A stretch of DNA of 64,000 nt from Mycolicibacterium rhodesiae (GTDB lineage Bacteria; Actinomycetota; Actinomycetes; Mycobacteriales; Mycobacteriaceae): NCBI RefSeq assembly GCF_002086695.1, contig NZ_MVIH01000001.1, positions 62,001 to 126,000 of the forward strand. Reading direction: 5' to 3'. Shown here piece after piece: positions 35,556 to 43,913 of this stretch. A model generated the notes under the pieces. The model was not told the DNA's origin. It saw nothing but the letters and a program-made list of their open reading frames with translations, and made no database searches. Position 1 is the stretch's first letter, and each line of letters begins with the position of its first letter. Both the position numbers and the translations under genes were made by a program.

Positions 35556-37150
35556 GATTGCTCCAGTATCGATCGAATATCCTCGCGGAGTTGGCCTTTG
35601 GCGATCTTGCCGCCGGACGAGCGCGGCAATTCATCGAGCACCTCGAGCCGTTCCGGCAGTAGCTCTTTGGAAACTCCCTGCGTGAGCAGGTGCTCGACGA
35701 GGTCGGTAAGCACGAGCGTGTCACCGGGGCTCTTGAGTTCGGCGAACACGCACACCCGCTCCCCGAACAGAGGATCGGGCATGGCCACGGCCGCGGCCAC
35801 CGCGATGGCGGGGTGGCCGGCCACCGCCTCCTCGACTGCGACCGCGCTGATGTTCTTGCCGCCGCGCAGGATGAAATCCGAGGTCCGTCCCGCCAGCACC
35901 AGGTAGCCGTCGTCGTCGAGGTCGCAGATGTCGCCCATCCGCATCCAGCCGTCCCTGGTGTAGAGCTTGTCGTGATCGGTGCCGTCCAGATAGCCGAGGC
36001 TGAGCGCCGGCCCGCGGCAAGCAGGCTGCCCCCGACCGGATTTCGTGACATCGTCGTCGCCGTCGAACAGCCGGACCTGCATCTCCGGGACGATCCGTCC
36101 GGCGGTCCGCAGTCGATGGTGCAGCGAGTCGGCGACGGTGGTGGCGCTGAGCATGCCGGTCTCGTTGGAGCCGTAGAACTGAAGGATCGTGACGCCGGTC
36201 AGTTCTTCGAACCGTGCCGCCTGGGTATACGGCAGCGGCTCACCGCCGGTGAACACCACCCTCAGACTGGACAGGTCATGCTCGCGCGAGGCGTCGTTGG
36301 CCAGGAGCATCATCAATTGCGTACTCACACAGCACAACACGGTCGCCCGGTGGCGTTCGATCGCGGCGCATGTCGCCGCGGCGTCGAACCGCTCGATGCG
36401 CACGGTCGTCGCCCCCAGGTAGATGGGCGTCGTGTGGGAAGTCCAGATCCCGAAGCCGAACGGAGTAGGGATGACCGGTAGAAAGACGTCGTCGGCAGTC
36501 AGCTCGCCGTTGGCAACCGCTTTCTGATGAAAGTAGTGCCACCGATTCTGGTTGTGTACAACACATTTCGGTAGCCCGGTGGTTCCCGACGTGGAGTTGA
36601 TCAGGAACGCGTCGTCGGGACCGACCGGTGAGAGTTCGGACATGTCGGCCGCAGCGGTGTCGATGGTGAGGTCGCCGACCCCGATCACCACGGCCCGCAC
36701 CGAGGCGTCGGCGGCGGCCTGCGCGGCTGAAGCGGCCCGCCCCTCGTCGCTGACGAGAAGCGACGGCTGCGCCGTCCGCATGATCTGGATGGCCTCGCGG
36801 ACCCCGGCGCGCGCTCCGAGGCCGACGCTCACCGCGCCGCAGCGCTCGATTGCCACCAGCAGGACGTGGATGGCGATGCTGTCGCCGTGCCAGACCGCCA
36901 CCCGCTCGCCCGGGTTCACGCCCAGAGCGTGGAGCCGCAGGGCCAGGTTGGTGGCGGCGTTGTCGAACTCCGACCAGGTGAGCGTCCGGTCCGGGGGGTT
37001 GAGGGTGAAGTCGACGTAGGCGGCTTTGTCGGGGGAGCCTGCCGCGTTGCGGCGTACGCAGTCGGACAGCGTGGTGTCCGTCCACCAGCCGGCGGCCCGG
37101 TAACGCGCCGCTTCGGCGCTGGTCACGAGGGCGGGGTCAGCCATCACCAA
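35552..37150 (-). CDS. AMP-dependent acyl-CoA ligase
   Basis: 532 residues. ATP-binding loop STSGTTGLPKCVVHN near 185, QFYGSNETGML, motor motif WMRMGDICDLDDDGYLVLAGRTSDFILRGGKNI near 410, and the catalytic Lys in PRSSGGKIAKGQL close to the C-terminus. It activates a carboxylic acid to its CoA thioester; an aromatic or cyclohexane carboxylate would fit the operon. GTG or ATG around 37144-37150 as start. ATGA overlap with the aldolase gene downstream; a GntR gene lies 24 bases upstream. Confidence 0.93.
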   Translation of the reverse strand: MVMADPALVTSAEAARYRAAGWWTDTTLSDCVRRNAAGSPDKAAYVDFTLNPPDRTLTWSEFDNAATNLALRLHALGVNPGERVAVWHGDSIAIHVLLVAIERCGAVSVGLGARAGVREAIQIMRTAQPSLLVSDEGRAASAAQAAADASVRAVVIGVGDLTIDTAAADMSELSPVGPDDAFLINSTSGTTGLPKCVVHNQNRWHYFHQKAVANGELTADDVFLPVIPTPFGFGIWTSHTTPIYLGATTVRIERFDAAATCAAIERHRATVLCCVSTQLMMLLANDASREHDLSSLRVVFTGGEPLPYTQAARFEELTGVTILQFYGSNETGMLSATTVADSLHHRLRTAGRIVPEMQVRLFDGDDDVTKSGRGQPACRGPALSLGYLDGTDHDKLYTRDGWMRMGDICDLDDDGYLVLAGRTSDFILRGGKNISAVAVEEAVAGHPAIAVAAAVAMPDPLFGERVCVFAELKSPGDTLVLTDLVEHLLTQGVSKELLPERLEVLDELPRSSGGKIAKGQLREDIRSILEQS

Positions 37151-37174
37151 ATCATATGAAAATAAGGAGTGACG

Positions 37175-37939
37175 TCAATGATCCCAGTGCCGCACCATCG
37201 CGGGGTCGACCATCCCCGCCGAACCGGGGTAGTGCTGAGCCGTGATCAGATGCGCGGCGGCGAGGTCATGAGCCCGACGGGCATCGCCGGCCTCGATCGC
37301 ATCGATAACCTGCCGGTGCTCCTCGAGGACCGCTAGTCGCTCGTCCAGCGGAACGATGCCGTCGTCGCTCACCCGGGTCGACCAGCCCTGCTCGTGCGCC
37401 GACCACAGCGTCTCGAGCGCCCCCGCCAGCATGATCATGGTCTGGTTCCCGCACAGCGCGACCAGTGCTTCGTGAAACCTGCGGCTTGCCGAAATCGCAC
37501 TCTGGAAGTCGTCGGCGGCGTCCACTGCTTCGGCGTGCAGTTCACGCAGAGCCGGAACGACGGTGTGTTCGCGGTCCGCACGGTCGGCGCACAAGGCGGC
37601 GCACGCCGGCTCCATCTGCCGTAGCGCCGCACCCACATCCGACAAGCTCACGTCTTGCGAACCGAGCACCAGACCGATCGTGTAGGCGACGTTCGCGGCG
37701 TTGGGTCGGCGCACCACCGCGCCGCCGAGCTTGCCGCGCCGCACCCGCAGCAGTCCCTCGGCTTCCAGGATCCGCATCGCTTCGCGCAGCGACGGCTTGC
37801 TCACCGGGAACTCGCGCAGCAGTTCGTCCTCTTTGGGCAGGATGCTGCCGTCGGCGAGTTCGCCCAACAGAATTCGCCGTCGCAGTTGATCGGCGACCTG
37901 CTCGGCGAGGCGGCGGAATTGAATCGTTGGTTCTGACAC
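37175..37939 (-). CDS. GntR/FadR-type regulator (FCD domain)
   Basis: 254 residues from GTG 37939. The frame extends upstream, but family alignment begins at SEPTIQFRRLAEQVADQLRRRILLGEL. Winged HTH at about 10-75 (LREFPVSKPSLREAMRILEAEGLLRVRRGKLGG), then an FCD ligand domain (RRFHEALVALCGNQTMIML and EEHRQVIDAIEAGDARRAHDLAAAHL) with metal-binding His residues. It is first in the leftward operon and divergent from an alcohol dehydrogenase gene, so it probably represses both sides from the 67-bp gap. Effector likely an acid or acyl-CoA. Confidence 0.92.
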   Translation of the reverse strand: MSEPTIQFRRLAEQVADQLRRRILLGELADGSILPKEDELLREFPVSKPSLREAMRILEAEGLLRVRRGKLGGAVVRRPNAANVAYTIGLVLGSQDVSLSDVGAALRQMEPACAALCADRADREHTVVPALRELHAEAVDAADDFQSAISASRRFHEALVALCGNQTMIMLAGALETLWSAHEQGWSTRVSDDGIVPLDERLAVLEEHRQVIDAIEAGDARRAHDLAAAHLITAQHYPGSAGMVDPAMVRHWDH

Positions 37940-38006
37940 TTGTTCTCGTCTGCGGGTAAGTGTGTGAATCGTACAAGGGATGAACGCCGACACGAGGAGA
38001 GAAGCG

Positions 38007-38999
38007 ATGGCGACGATGACGGCGGTCGGTTCGTACGCGGGCCTGCCGATCGACGATCCGCAGGCACTGCAAGACGTCCAGATCGACATTCCCGAACTGC
38101 GTCCCCGCGACGTGCTGGTCGAGGTGGCTGCGGTCTCGGTCAACCCGGTCGACATCAAACGGCGTCAGGCGCTCGAGCCCAGCAGCACGCCGGTGATCCT
38201 CGGCTTCGACGCGGCCGGTGTCGTCACAGCCGTCGGACCGGACGTCAGCACGCTGTCGGTCGGTGACGAGGTCTGGTACGCCGGTGACATCTCCCGGCCC
38301 GGGACCAACGCCCAGTTGCACGCCGTCGACGAGCGGATCGTCTCGCGCAAGCCGCGGTCGCTGTCCTTCGCCGACGCGGCGGCATTGCCGTTGACGACGA
38401 TCACCGCGTGGGAATCGCTGTTCGACCGATTCGAACTCAGCCGGGAGTCACGCGGTGACCTGCTGATCATGGGCGCCGCCGGCGGCGTCGGTTCGGTGAT
38501 GATCCAGTTGGCCAAGGCCCTGACCGGCGTGCGGGTGATCGGCACCGCGAGCCGCGCGGAGTCCCGGCAGTGGGCCGCGGACCTGGGCGCGGACGCGGTG
38601 ATCAACCACCACAACCTGCGCAGCGAGGCCCTGGCCGCCGCACCCGACGGCATCGACTGGGTGTTCTCGCCGCACTCGGCGGGCAATGTCGAGGACTACG
38701 CCGAGATCCTGAAACCGTTCGGCCACGTCGCCGCGATCGACGACCCGAAAGACCTGGACCTGATGCCGCTCAAGACGAAGAGCATCGCCTGGCATTGGGA
38801 GTTCATGTTCACCAAGCCGCTGTTCGGGCTGCCGGGCCAGCAGGAACTGCTCGCCGCGACGGCCCAGCTGGTGGATGACGGGATCATTCGCAGCACCGTC
38901 ACGAACACGATCGAGGATTTCAGCGCCGAGGGTCTGCGCGAGGCTCACAAAGCGGTCGAATCTGGCCGCATGGTGGGCAAGGTCGTGGTCCGCCGATGA
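38007..38999 (+). CDS. Zinc-type alcohol dehydrogenase-like (quinone oxidoreductase) protein
   Basis: 330 residues from ATG 38007, chosen because GAGGAGA lies 7 bases upstream; an ATG at 37980 has no such site. MDR superfamily: GroES-like domain (RPRDVLVEVAAVSVNPVDIKRRQ), then Rossmann loop MGAAGGVGSVMIQLAKAL near 160. It lacks the structural Cys cluster and most zinc ligands, as in the zinc-type ADH-like/NADPH quinone oxidoreductases (GFDAAGVV, DEVWYAG). Probably NADPH-dependent. Divergent from the GntR operon and perhaps part of the same pathway. Confidence 0.92.
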   Translation: MATMTAVGSYAGLPIDDPQALQDVQIDIPELRPRDVLVEVAAVSVNPVDIKRRQALEPSSTPVILGFDAAGVVTAVGPDVSTLSVGDEVWYAGDISRPGTNAQLHAVDERIVSRKPRSLSFADAAALPLTTITAWESLFDRFELSRESRGDLLIMGAAGGVGSVMIQLAKALTGVRVIGTASRAESRQWAADLGADAVINHHNLRSEALAAAPDGIDWVFSPHSAGNVEDYAEILKPFGHVAAIDDPKDLDLMPLKTKSIAWHWEFMFTKPLFGLPGQQELLAATAQLVDDGIIRSTVTNTIEDFSAEGLREAHKAVESGRMVGKVVVRR

Positions 39000-39142
39000 T
39001 GGCCGGAACGGCCGACCATACCCTTCGGGCAGGTCAGCAGTCGCAGCCGGTGGCGGACTTACTTGTGCGCGGGGCGCTTCAGCAGGAACTGAAGCCAGCG
39101 AACGTCGATCAACATGAGGTTCAACGTATGGCCCAAAATTAA
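38996..39142 (+). CDS. Possible 48-residue ORF coupled to the dehydrogenase
   Basis: ATG at 38996 overlaps the dehydrogenase stop (ATGA) and opens a frame to TAA at 39140-39142. The peptide is polar (DHTLRAGQQSQPVADLLVRG, QQELKPANVDQHEVQRMAQN) without a signal peptide. The overlap is the type used for coupled translation throughout this window, but the frame is short and I recognise no family. It may be a remnant. Confidence 0.3.
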   Translation: MMAGTADHTLRAGQQSQPVADLLVRGALQQELKPANVDQHEVQRMAQN

Positions 39143-39269
39143 GGTGGCAAGCTCCTAGCGGTAATACGTCGCTAAGAAAATTTGCCAGAGCGCCATTATT
39201 TTCTTCGCTGGCCTGCGGTTCGGCGCGAGTGAGTGGGACGGCTTTGTTTGCGATAACGCTGCTCGACCG

Positions 39270-40778
39270 TTACTTCCCCGAAACCGCGGAGTGCCCCAGT
39301 GCGCGGGCCTGTTCGACGTCCGACCAGTAGTTGTGTTCTCGCTGGGTCAGGGCATTGTCGGTGATCGCGCCGAAGGCGGCCGCCTCCCGGGCGAACCGTG
39401 CCGCGGCGTCCGGCAGTGCGTCGGGACCGTCCAGTCGAAAGCAGCTCGGCGCGAGCGGGCCGAACAGCAGCGCGCGGCGAAGGTCCAGCCAGTTCTCCAG
39501 CCGCGGTTCGACACCCGCGGCACGGGCAAAAGTGATGGCGGCCAAGTTCATTCGAGTCTTCCGCGGACCCAGCGAGCGGCTTGCGGCCACGGCCTTGCGC
39601 TGCTGGGCATCGTCCGGGGGCGCGATCACGCCGCCCCACGTGTACGCGATCCACCGGGCCTGCAGTTCCAGGGGGACGAAGTATCCCCCCGATTGATCCC
39701 ACATGCCCATGACGGCCAGCCCCGGGAGATCGGGGTGGAAGGTGTACCGGTCGGTGTCCAAGTTCCCGGCATCGACGTTGAGGATCGCCCGAACATCGTC
39801 GGCCAGGATGGGCAGGCTCAGCGTGAAACCCGTTCCGAACACGATGCCGTCGAACTCCTCGATGTGCCCGTCACCGAACTTCACTGCGTGGCCGTCGACC
39901 GACTGCAGCCAGGGTCGGATCGTGATCGACCCTTCGGCGACGGCGGGCAGGTAGTTCTGGTTGAGCGTCACGCCGGCAGCGAAGAGTGACTCGGCGGGAC
40001 GCGGGGCGCCGTACTGCTCAGGACTGCCTGCGGACTCGACGACGATCTCCTTGAGTTGGCGGTCGATCTCGTCGGTCGGCAGAGCCTCGTCGGCCAGCGC
40101 CCCGTAGCGGGTGAACATCCGGTGATCCGACGGCACGCCTGCGACGAACTTCGGCAGGACGTACCGCTGGCGCCGCTGGGTGACGACCACGGGATCCGCG
40201 CCGGCGCCGGCGAGGTCGGCGGCGATCTCCAGGGCGCTCACGGCGCACCCCGCGACCAGCACGCGCTTGTCGCGGTAGGCCGACGGCCCGCGATACTCAT
40301 ACGACGTGACCGCACCGGCTGATCCGGTGAAGGTGTCCAGGCCGGGCACCGGCGGGACGAATGCGGTGTGGAACCGCCCGGTGGCGACGACGACGTTGTG
40401 GAAGTGCTCGTCGATCCCGTCATGGCTGACGACCCAGCGCCGTCCGGCGCGGGCGACGGCATCGATCCGCGCCCCGAATCGAATCCGGGAGTCCAACTCG
40501 AACAGGCGGGCATAGCGATGCAAGTAGTCGAGAATGTCTGCTCCCGAGGGGAATACGAGATCGCCGTCGAGCGGGAGATCACTGAACGCGGTCAGGATGC
40601 GGCTGGTGTTGGTGTGCATTCCCGGCCACACGCCGCTGCGGCCGGGCTGCGCGGTCCACTGTCCGCCGAGGGTGGAACCCTGCTCGAAGATCGACGGTTC
40701 GAGACCTTGCGACAACAGCCACCTCGATACCACCAGCCCGGCCGGACCGGCACCGATCACCGCGACGTTCGCCGTCAT
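39270..40778 (-). CDS. Flavin-containing monooxygenase-like NAD(P)/FAD oxidoreductase
   Basis: 502 residues from ATG 40778. FAD Rossmann loop VIGAGPAGLVVSRWLLSQG at the N-terminus, GGQW, second Rossmann VLVAGCAVSALEIAADLAGAG near 165 and GIVFGTGF towards the end. The pattern is that of FMO/Trk-type flavoproteins; the FxGxxxHxxxW motif is present only loosely, so a Baeyer-Villiger enzyme is less certain. NADPH-dependent oxygenation of soft nucleophiles or ketones is likely. Single gene; the 39143-39269 stretch holds nothing obvious. Confidence 0.88.
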   Translation of the reverse strand: MTANVAVIGAGPAGLVVSRWLLSQGLEPSIFEQGSTLGGQWTAQPGRSGVWPGMHTNTSRILTAFSDLPLDGDLVFPSGADILDYLHRYARLFELDSRIRFGARIDAVARAGRRWVVSHDGIDEHFHNVVVATGRFHTAFVPPVPGLDTFTGSAGAVTSYEYRGPSAYRDKRVLVAGCAVSALEIAADLAGAGADPVVVTQRRQRYVLPKFVAGVPSDHRMFTRYGALADEALPTDEIDRQLKEIVVESAGSPEQYGAPRPAESLFAAGVTLNQNYLPAVAEGSITIRPWLQSVDGHAVKFGDGHIEEFDGIVFGTGFTLSLPILADDVRAILNVDAGNLDTDRYTFHPDLPGLAVMGMWDQSGGYFVPLELQARWIAYTWGGVIAPPDDAQQRKAVAASRSLGPRKTRMNLAAITFARAAGVEPRLENWLDLRRALLFGPLAPSCFRLDGPDALPDAAARFAREAAAFGAITDNALTQREHNYWSDVEQARALGHSAVSGK

Positions 40779-40839
40779 CCAGCGAAGTCTTCCACGGTCT
40801 GTCGTACGATCGCCTCGATTCACTCCAGGGGAGGCTGAA

Positions 40840-41487
40840 ATGGGTGTTGGGTGGCGGATCGCGCGCCTGGCGAGTGTGACTCTGAGCGCTGCGGTCGGGC
40901 TGGCGAGCCCCGCGATTGCGGCCCCGCCGCCCACGCCTGGGATCGAGGTCGACGACGAAAGCGGTCGCTGCACAGCGGGTTTCGCCGCGCAGGACAACGA
41001 CGGCAACTATTACCTGCTGACCAGCGGGCATTGCGATGCGCACGACGGCTCGGCGTGGACGTACGGCGAGGACGACGCTCCGCTGGGGACCATCAGTGCG
41101 AGCGAGGTGAACGGCGACAAGAGGGATGCAGCCATCATTCGTCTCGATCCCGGCGTCGGCGCACCGAACGGAGACGTCGGCGGTCGGTACTCGGTGCGGG
41201 ACGTGCTGGGCGCCAGCCAGATTCGCGCCGGTATGCCGTTCTGCAAGGTCGGCGCGGTCACCGGGGAGACCTGCGGTGAGGTCAAGGGCGTCGAGGGCGA
41301 CGTCGTCGAAGCCAGTGTCTACAGCCTCGAAGGGGACAGCGGCAGCCCGGGCTTCGTCAAGAATCCGGACGGCACCGTCAGCGCAGTCGGCATCTTGATG
41401 TCCTCGCCCGACGGCGACGACTACACGACCTACTTCACCCTCGTGCAGCCCTTGCTGGCGCAGTGGGGGCTGCGGATTCTGCCGTGA
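40840..41487 (+). CDS. Secreted trypsin-like (S1) serine protease
   Basis: 215 residues. ATG 40840 has GGGGAGG 7 bases upstream. Signal peptide ends at AIAAPPP. The catalytic triad is visible: His64 in LLTSGHCD, Asp96 in KRDAAIIRLD, Ser167 in LEGDSGSPGF. Cys pairs (SGRCTAGF/SGHC and FCKVG/ETCGEV) suggest two disulfides. The size fits the streptogrisin/alpha-lytic-type chymotrypsin fold without a pro-domain. It acts outside the cell. First of a run of small secreted proteins, though transcribed opposite to the next two. Confidence 0.9.
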   Translation: MGVGWRIARLASVTLSAAVGLASPAIAAPPPTPGIEVDDESGRCTAGFAAQDNDGNYYLLTSGHCDAHDGSAWTYGEDDAPLGTISASEVNGDKRDAAIIRLDPGVGAPNGDVGGRYSVRDVLGASQIRAGMPFCKVGAVTGETCGEVKGVEGDVVEASVYSLEGDSGSPGFVKNPDGTVSAVGILMSSPDGDDYTTYFTLVQPLLAQWGLRILP

Positions 41488-41488
41488 G

Positions 41489-41974
41489 TCAGGCCGACTG
41501 GCCGTACACCGCCACCAGAACGGACCGGTCCAGGCTGTTGACCGACCAGACGCCGATCGCGGTGTTGGCGCAGTTCGACATGATCGCGAAAGCGGCCGGA
41601 TCGTTGTACCACTGGTTGATGACGTCGAGGTTGTTGATCGCCAGTGCGGGGTTGATCGCCACCGTCTGGGTGACCGTTCCGGTGAAACCGGCTGCCGCAG
41701 CCCGGCTTTGAGGTGTGGAGCCGTCCGATCCCAGGTCTGCGTCGAGTGCGCGGTTGTTGAGGACGTCGTTGGCGTGCCACTCGGCGGCTTGAGTCAGGGC
41801 GGGGTTCTTCTTGATGTCGGTGGAACAACCAGCTTGGTGTTGGACGGTGTAGACATTGGCGACCACCCCGTTGTTGAGCCGGGTGTTGTCGGCGTGTGCG
41901 GCCGGTGCGACGGCCACGGCCAGCAGTGTGGCTGCGCCGACTGCCGTGGCGGTACGGATCACTCGGTGGAGCAC
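41489..41974 (-). CDS. Secreted CAP-domain protein
   Basis: 161 residues from GTG 41974, which has GAGGAA 7 bases upstream; the frame opens earlier but without a site. A signal peptide ends at AHADN. The domain has VANVYTVQHQAGCSTDIKKNPALTQAAEWHANDVLNN and later NQWYNDPAAFAIMSNCANTAIGVW, the mycobacterial variant of the CAP/SCP fold with one Cys pair. Known CAP proteins bind lipids or act in the envelope. It follows the DUF732 gene by 13 bases, so the two are co-transcribed. Confidence 0.85.
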   Translation of the reverse strand: MLHRVIRTATAVGAATLLAVAVAPAAHADNTRLNNGVVANVYTVQHQAGCSTDIKKNPALTQAAEWHANDVLNNRALDADLGSDGSTPQSRAAAAGFTGTVTQTVAINPALAINNLDVINQWYNDPAAFAIMSNCANTAIGVWSVNSLDRSVLVAVYGQSA

Positions 41975-41987
41975 GGGTCGTTCCTCA

Positions 41988-42356
41988 CTAGGTGGACGGC
42001 ACATAGCCGGCAGCGGACTGGCGCAGCTGCCAGATGGCGGCCGGGCAGAGTTCCTGTGCGGATTGGCTGATCAGATAGGACGCTTGGTACTCGTCGGTGG
42101 TGGAGAAGTCGGTCTTGATGGTGTTGACCAGCTGGCCGTAGCTGACGCCGGAGTTGATCTGATCGCAGACACCGTTGCCGTAGGCCAGTGCGGCGTCGGC
42201 ATTGGGGAAGTTGTAGCCGGGCCGGACAGTCACGTTGATCAGATAGCCGATGTTGTCGGCGTGGGCGGGTTGGGCGGTGGCCAGGACGCCGACGGCGCCC
42301 AATGCGGCCAGGCTGCCCGCGATCAGCAGGCGGGGTGCAGCGGTGTGCATGGGCAT
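41988..42356 (-). CDS. DUF732 secreted protein
   Basis: 122 residues from ATG 42356 (ATG 42350 also possible). Signal peptide ends at PAHADN. The mature part (GYNFPNADAALAYGNGVCDQINSGVSYGQLVNTIKTDF and ISQSAQELCPAA) has the two Cys and helical layout of DUF732, a family of small secreted mycobacterial proteins with no firm function. First gene of a two-gene unit with the CAP protein. Confidence 0.88.
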   Translation of the reverse strand: MPMHTAAPRLLIAGSLAALGAVGVLATAQPAHADNIGYLINVTVRPGYNFPNADAALAYGNGVCDQINSGVSYGQLVNTIKTDFSTTDEYQASYLISQSAQELCPAAIWQLRQSAAGYVPST

Positions 42357-42450
42357 AGTGTGTCCCAAAGTTGATCGCCGCAGGTCGGGAACCGCTCACG
42401 ATCTGGGTAATCCACGTCGACGAATCACCTAGGTGAACTAGGATTCGGCC

Positions 42451-42840
42451 ATGATTCGGCCGACGTACGTGGTCTTGACAGCGTTCGCAGTGGCCCTTGG
42501 CGGTGCCGCCGTGACGGCGCCCGTCGCGACTGCCGGACCGCTACCGCCGTGCACGTACACCCTCTCGCCGCCCGTCGTCGGTCCCGGCGGGGTCACCGCC
42601 ACCGCGGATCTCGCCGGATGCGGGCCGGGCGGGGGGCCGTATTTGGCGGTCGCCTGCCTGCTGGGCACCGACGGTGTCACGCACTGCACACAGGCCCACG
42701 GTTCGGATCCCGCGGTGATCTCGGTGCCGTACAAGCCGGGCTTCACCTATATCGCGACCGGCCGGGGATGTCCTGTATGGATGGGGCAGAACGTCGCGCC
42801 GGACTGCCAGCTTCTCGGCCCACTCACCGCGACCCTGTAG
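42451..42840 (+). CDS. Small secreted Cys-containing protein
   Basis: 129 residues. Signal peptide MIRPTYVVLTAFAVALGGAA ending at ATAGP. The mature part is Pro/Gly-rich with six Cys (PPCTYTL, LAGCGPGGG, AVACLLG, THCTQ, GRGCPVW, APDCQLL), suggesting three disulfides, and a beta-rich pattern. Similar small secreted proteins occur across mycobacteria; I know no function. Seven bases separate it from the next gene, so they form a unit. Confidence 0.8.
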   Translation: MIRPTYVVLTAFAVALGGAAVTAPVATAGPLPPCTYTLSPPVVGPGGVTATADLAGCGPGGGPYLAVACLLGTDGVTHCTQAHGSDPAVISVPYKPGFTYIATGRGCPVWMGQNVAPDCQLLGPLTATL

Positions 42841-42847
42841 GAACCAC

Positions 42848-43240
42848 ATGTCGATAGACAAGGCCGCGGTCGTCGCGGGCAGTATCCGGCTGGCTTCGGG
42901 GGTGCACTTCCTCGTCGACCCGATGGGCGCCAACAAGCTCTGGGGTGAACCGAACGACCCGGGCCCGTCGGCCCGGTTGCTGCTGCGGTCGATGGGCTAC
43001 CGCGACGCGCTGATCGGCGGACTCCTGCTGTCGGCGGGGTTGCGCGGGAGCAATACTCGGGGATGGTTTCTGGCCTCGGGCGGAGCGGACGCTGCCGACC
43101 TTCTCGGGGGGAGCAGCGTGCACAGCGAGCTGACCCGCGGACAGCAGATCATCGGACTCGGCGGCGCGGTGGTCGGCATCGGCGTCGGTCTCTGGGGTGC
43201 TACTCGACGTCGCGCGCCGGCACCCGAGATCGCTCCGTAG
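42848..43240 (+). CDS. DUF4267-like small membrane protein
   Basis: 130 residues with about three hydrophobic stretches (AAVVAGSIRLASGVHFLVDP, RDALIGGLLLSAGL, GQQIIGLGGAVVGIGVGLWG). The pattern of a short first segment followed by a GPSARLLLRSMGYRDALIGG loop resembles DUF4267. Function unknown. Co-directional with the small secreted protein upstream and the M15 peptidase downstream. Confidence 0.7.
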   Translation: MSIDKAAVVAGSIRLASGVHFLVDPMGANKLWGEPNDPGPSARLLLRSMGYRDALIGGLLLSAGLRGSNTRGWFLASGGADAADLLGGSSVHSELTRGQQIIGLGGAVVGIGVGLWGATRRRAPAPEIAP

Positions 43241-43254
43241 ACCCGCGGGCAGCG

Positions 43255-43911
43255 TTGTCGGTGGCGCTCGCCGCCGCCGTCCTGGTGCAGTGCAGTCCCG
43301 CACCCGACCCGATCCGTGCCGCGCCGTCGTCAGTGACCACGACAAGCACCACCGCGGCGCCGGTGGTGCAGCCGGTGACCGCTGCGGACCTCGGAGCCAC
43401 CTGGCGTCCCGGTTGTCCGGTGGCTCCCGGCGAGTTGCGCCGTATCGACCTGGACTACATCGGCCTGGACGGGCACGACCATCGCGGCGTGCTGGTCGTG
43501 CACCGCGACGTGGTGGATGAGGTGATCGCGATCTTCGCCGACCTTCGCGGACAGCGATATCCGATCGCGAAGATGCAAACGCCTCAGCACTATCCGGGAG
43601 CCGCCGACGAACTGTCGATGGAGGACAACAACACCTCCGCCTTCAACTGCCGTGCGCTGCCCGGCAGCACCACCTGGTCGCTGCACGCCTACGGCCGCGC
43701 GATCGACGTCAACCCGCAGTTCAATCCGTACCTCGGTCGAAACGGTGATCTCGAACCGGCAACCGCGGGAGGGTATCTCGATCGTCACCGCACCGACCCG
43801 GGCATGTTGCACGCCGACGACCCGGCGGTACGCGCTTTCACCGATCGCGGCTGGGTCTGGGGCGGCAATTGGCGCAACCCGATCGACTACCAGCATTTCG
43901 AACGCCGCTGA
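43255..43911 (+). CDS. M15-family peptidase-like lipoprotein
   Basis: About 218 residues if started at TTG 43255 (GTG 43261 is the alternative). The start is uncertain because the signal region lacks an ATG. A hydrophobic leader with lipobox VLVQC suggests a lipoprotein. The peptidase part has WSLHAYGRAIDVNP (His and Asp Zn ligands, SxHxxGxAxD) and a final YQHFE (third His). Members are D-Ala-D-Ala carboxypeptidases or L-Ala-D-Glu endopeptidases that trim peptidoglycan. Convergent with a TetR gene. Confidence 0.82.
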   Translation: MSVALAAAVLVQCSPAPDPIRAAPSSVTTTSTTAAPVVQPVTAADLGATWRPGCPVAPGELRRIDLDYIGLDGHDHRGVLVVHRDVVDEVIAIFADLRGQRYPIAKMQTPQHYPGAADELSMEDNNTSAFNCRALPGSTTWSLHAYGRAIDVNPQFNPYLGRNGDLEPATAGGYLDRHRTDPGMLHADDPAVRAFTDRGWVWGGNWRNPIDYQHFERR

Positions 43912-43913
43912 GC

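Noticed and set aside
39059..39115. 18-residue minus-strand ORF (MLIDVRWLQFLLKRPAHK)
   Set aside because: Too short, no ribosome binding site, and overlaps a better-placed plus-strand frame.
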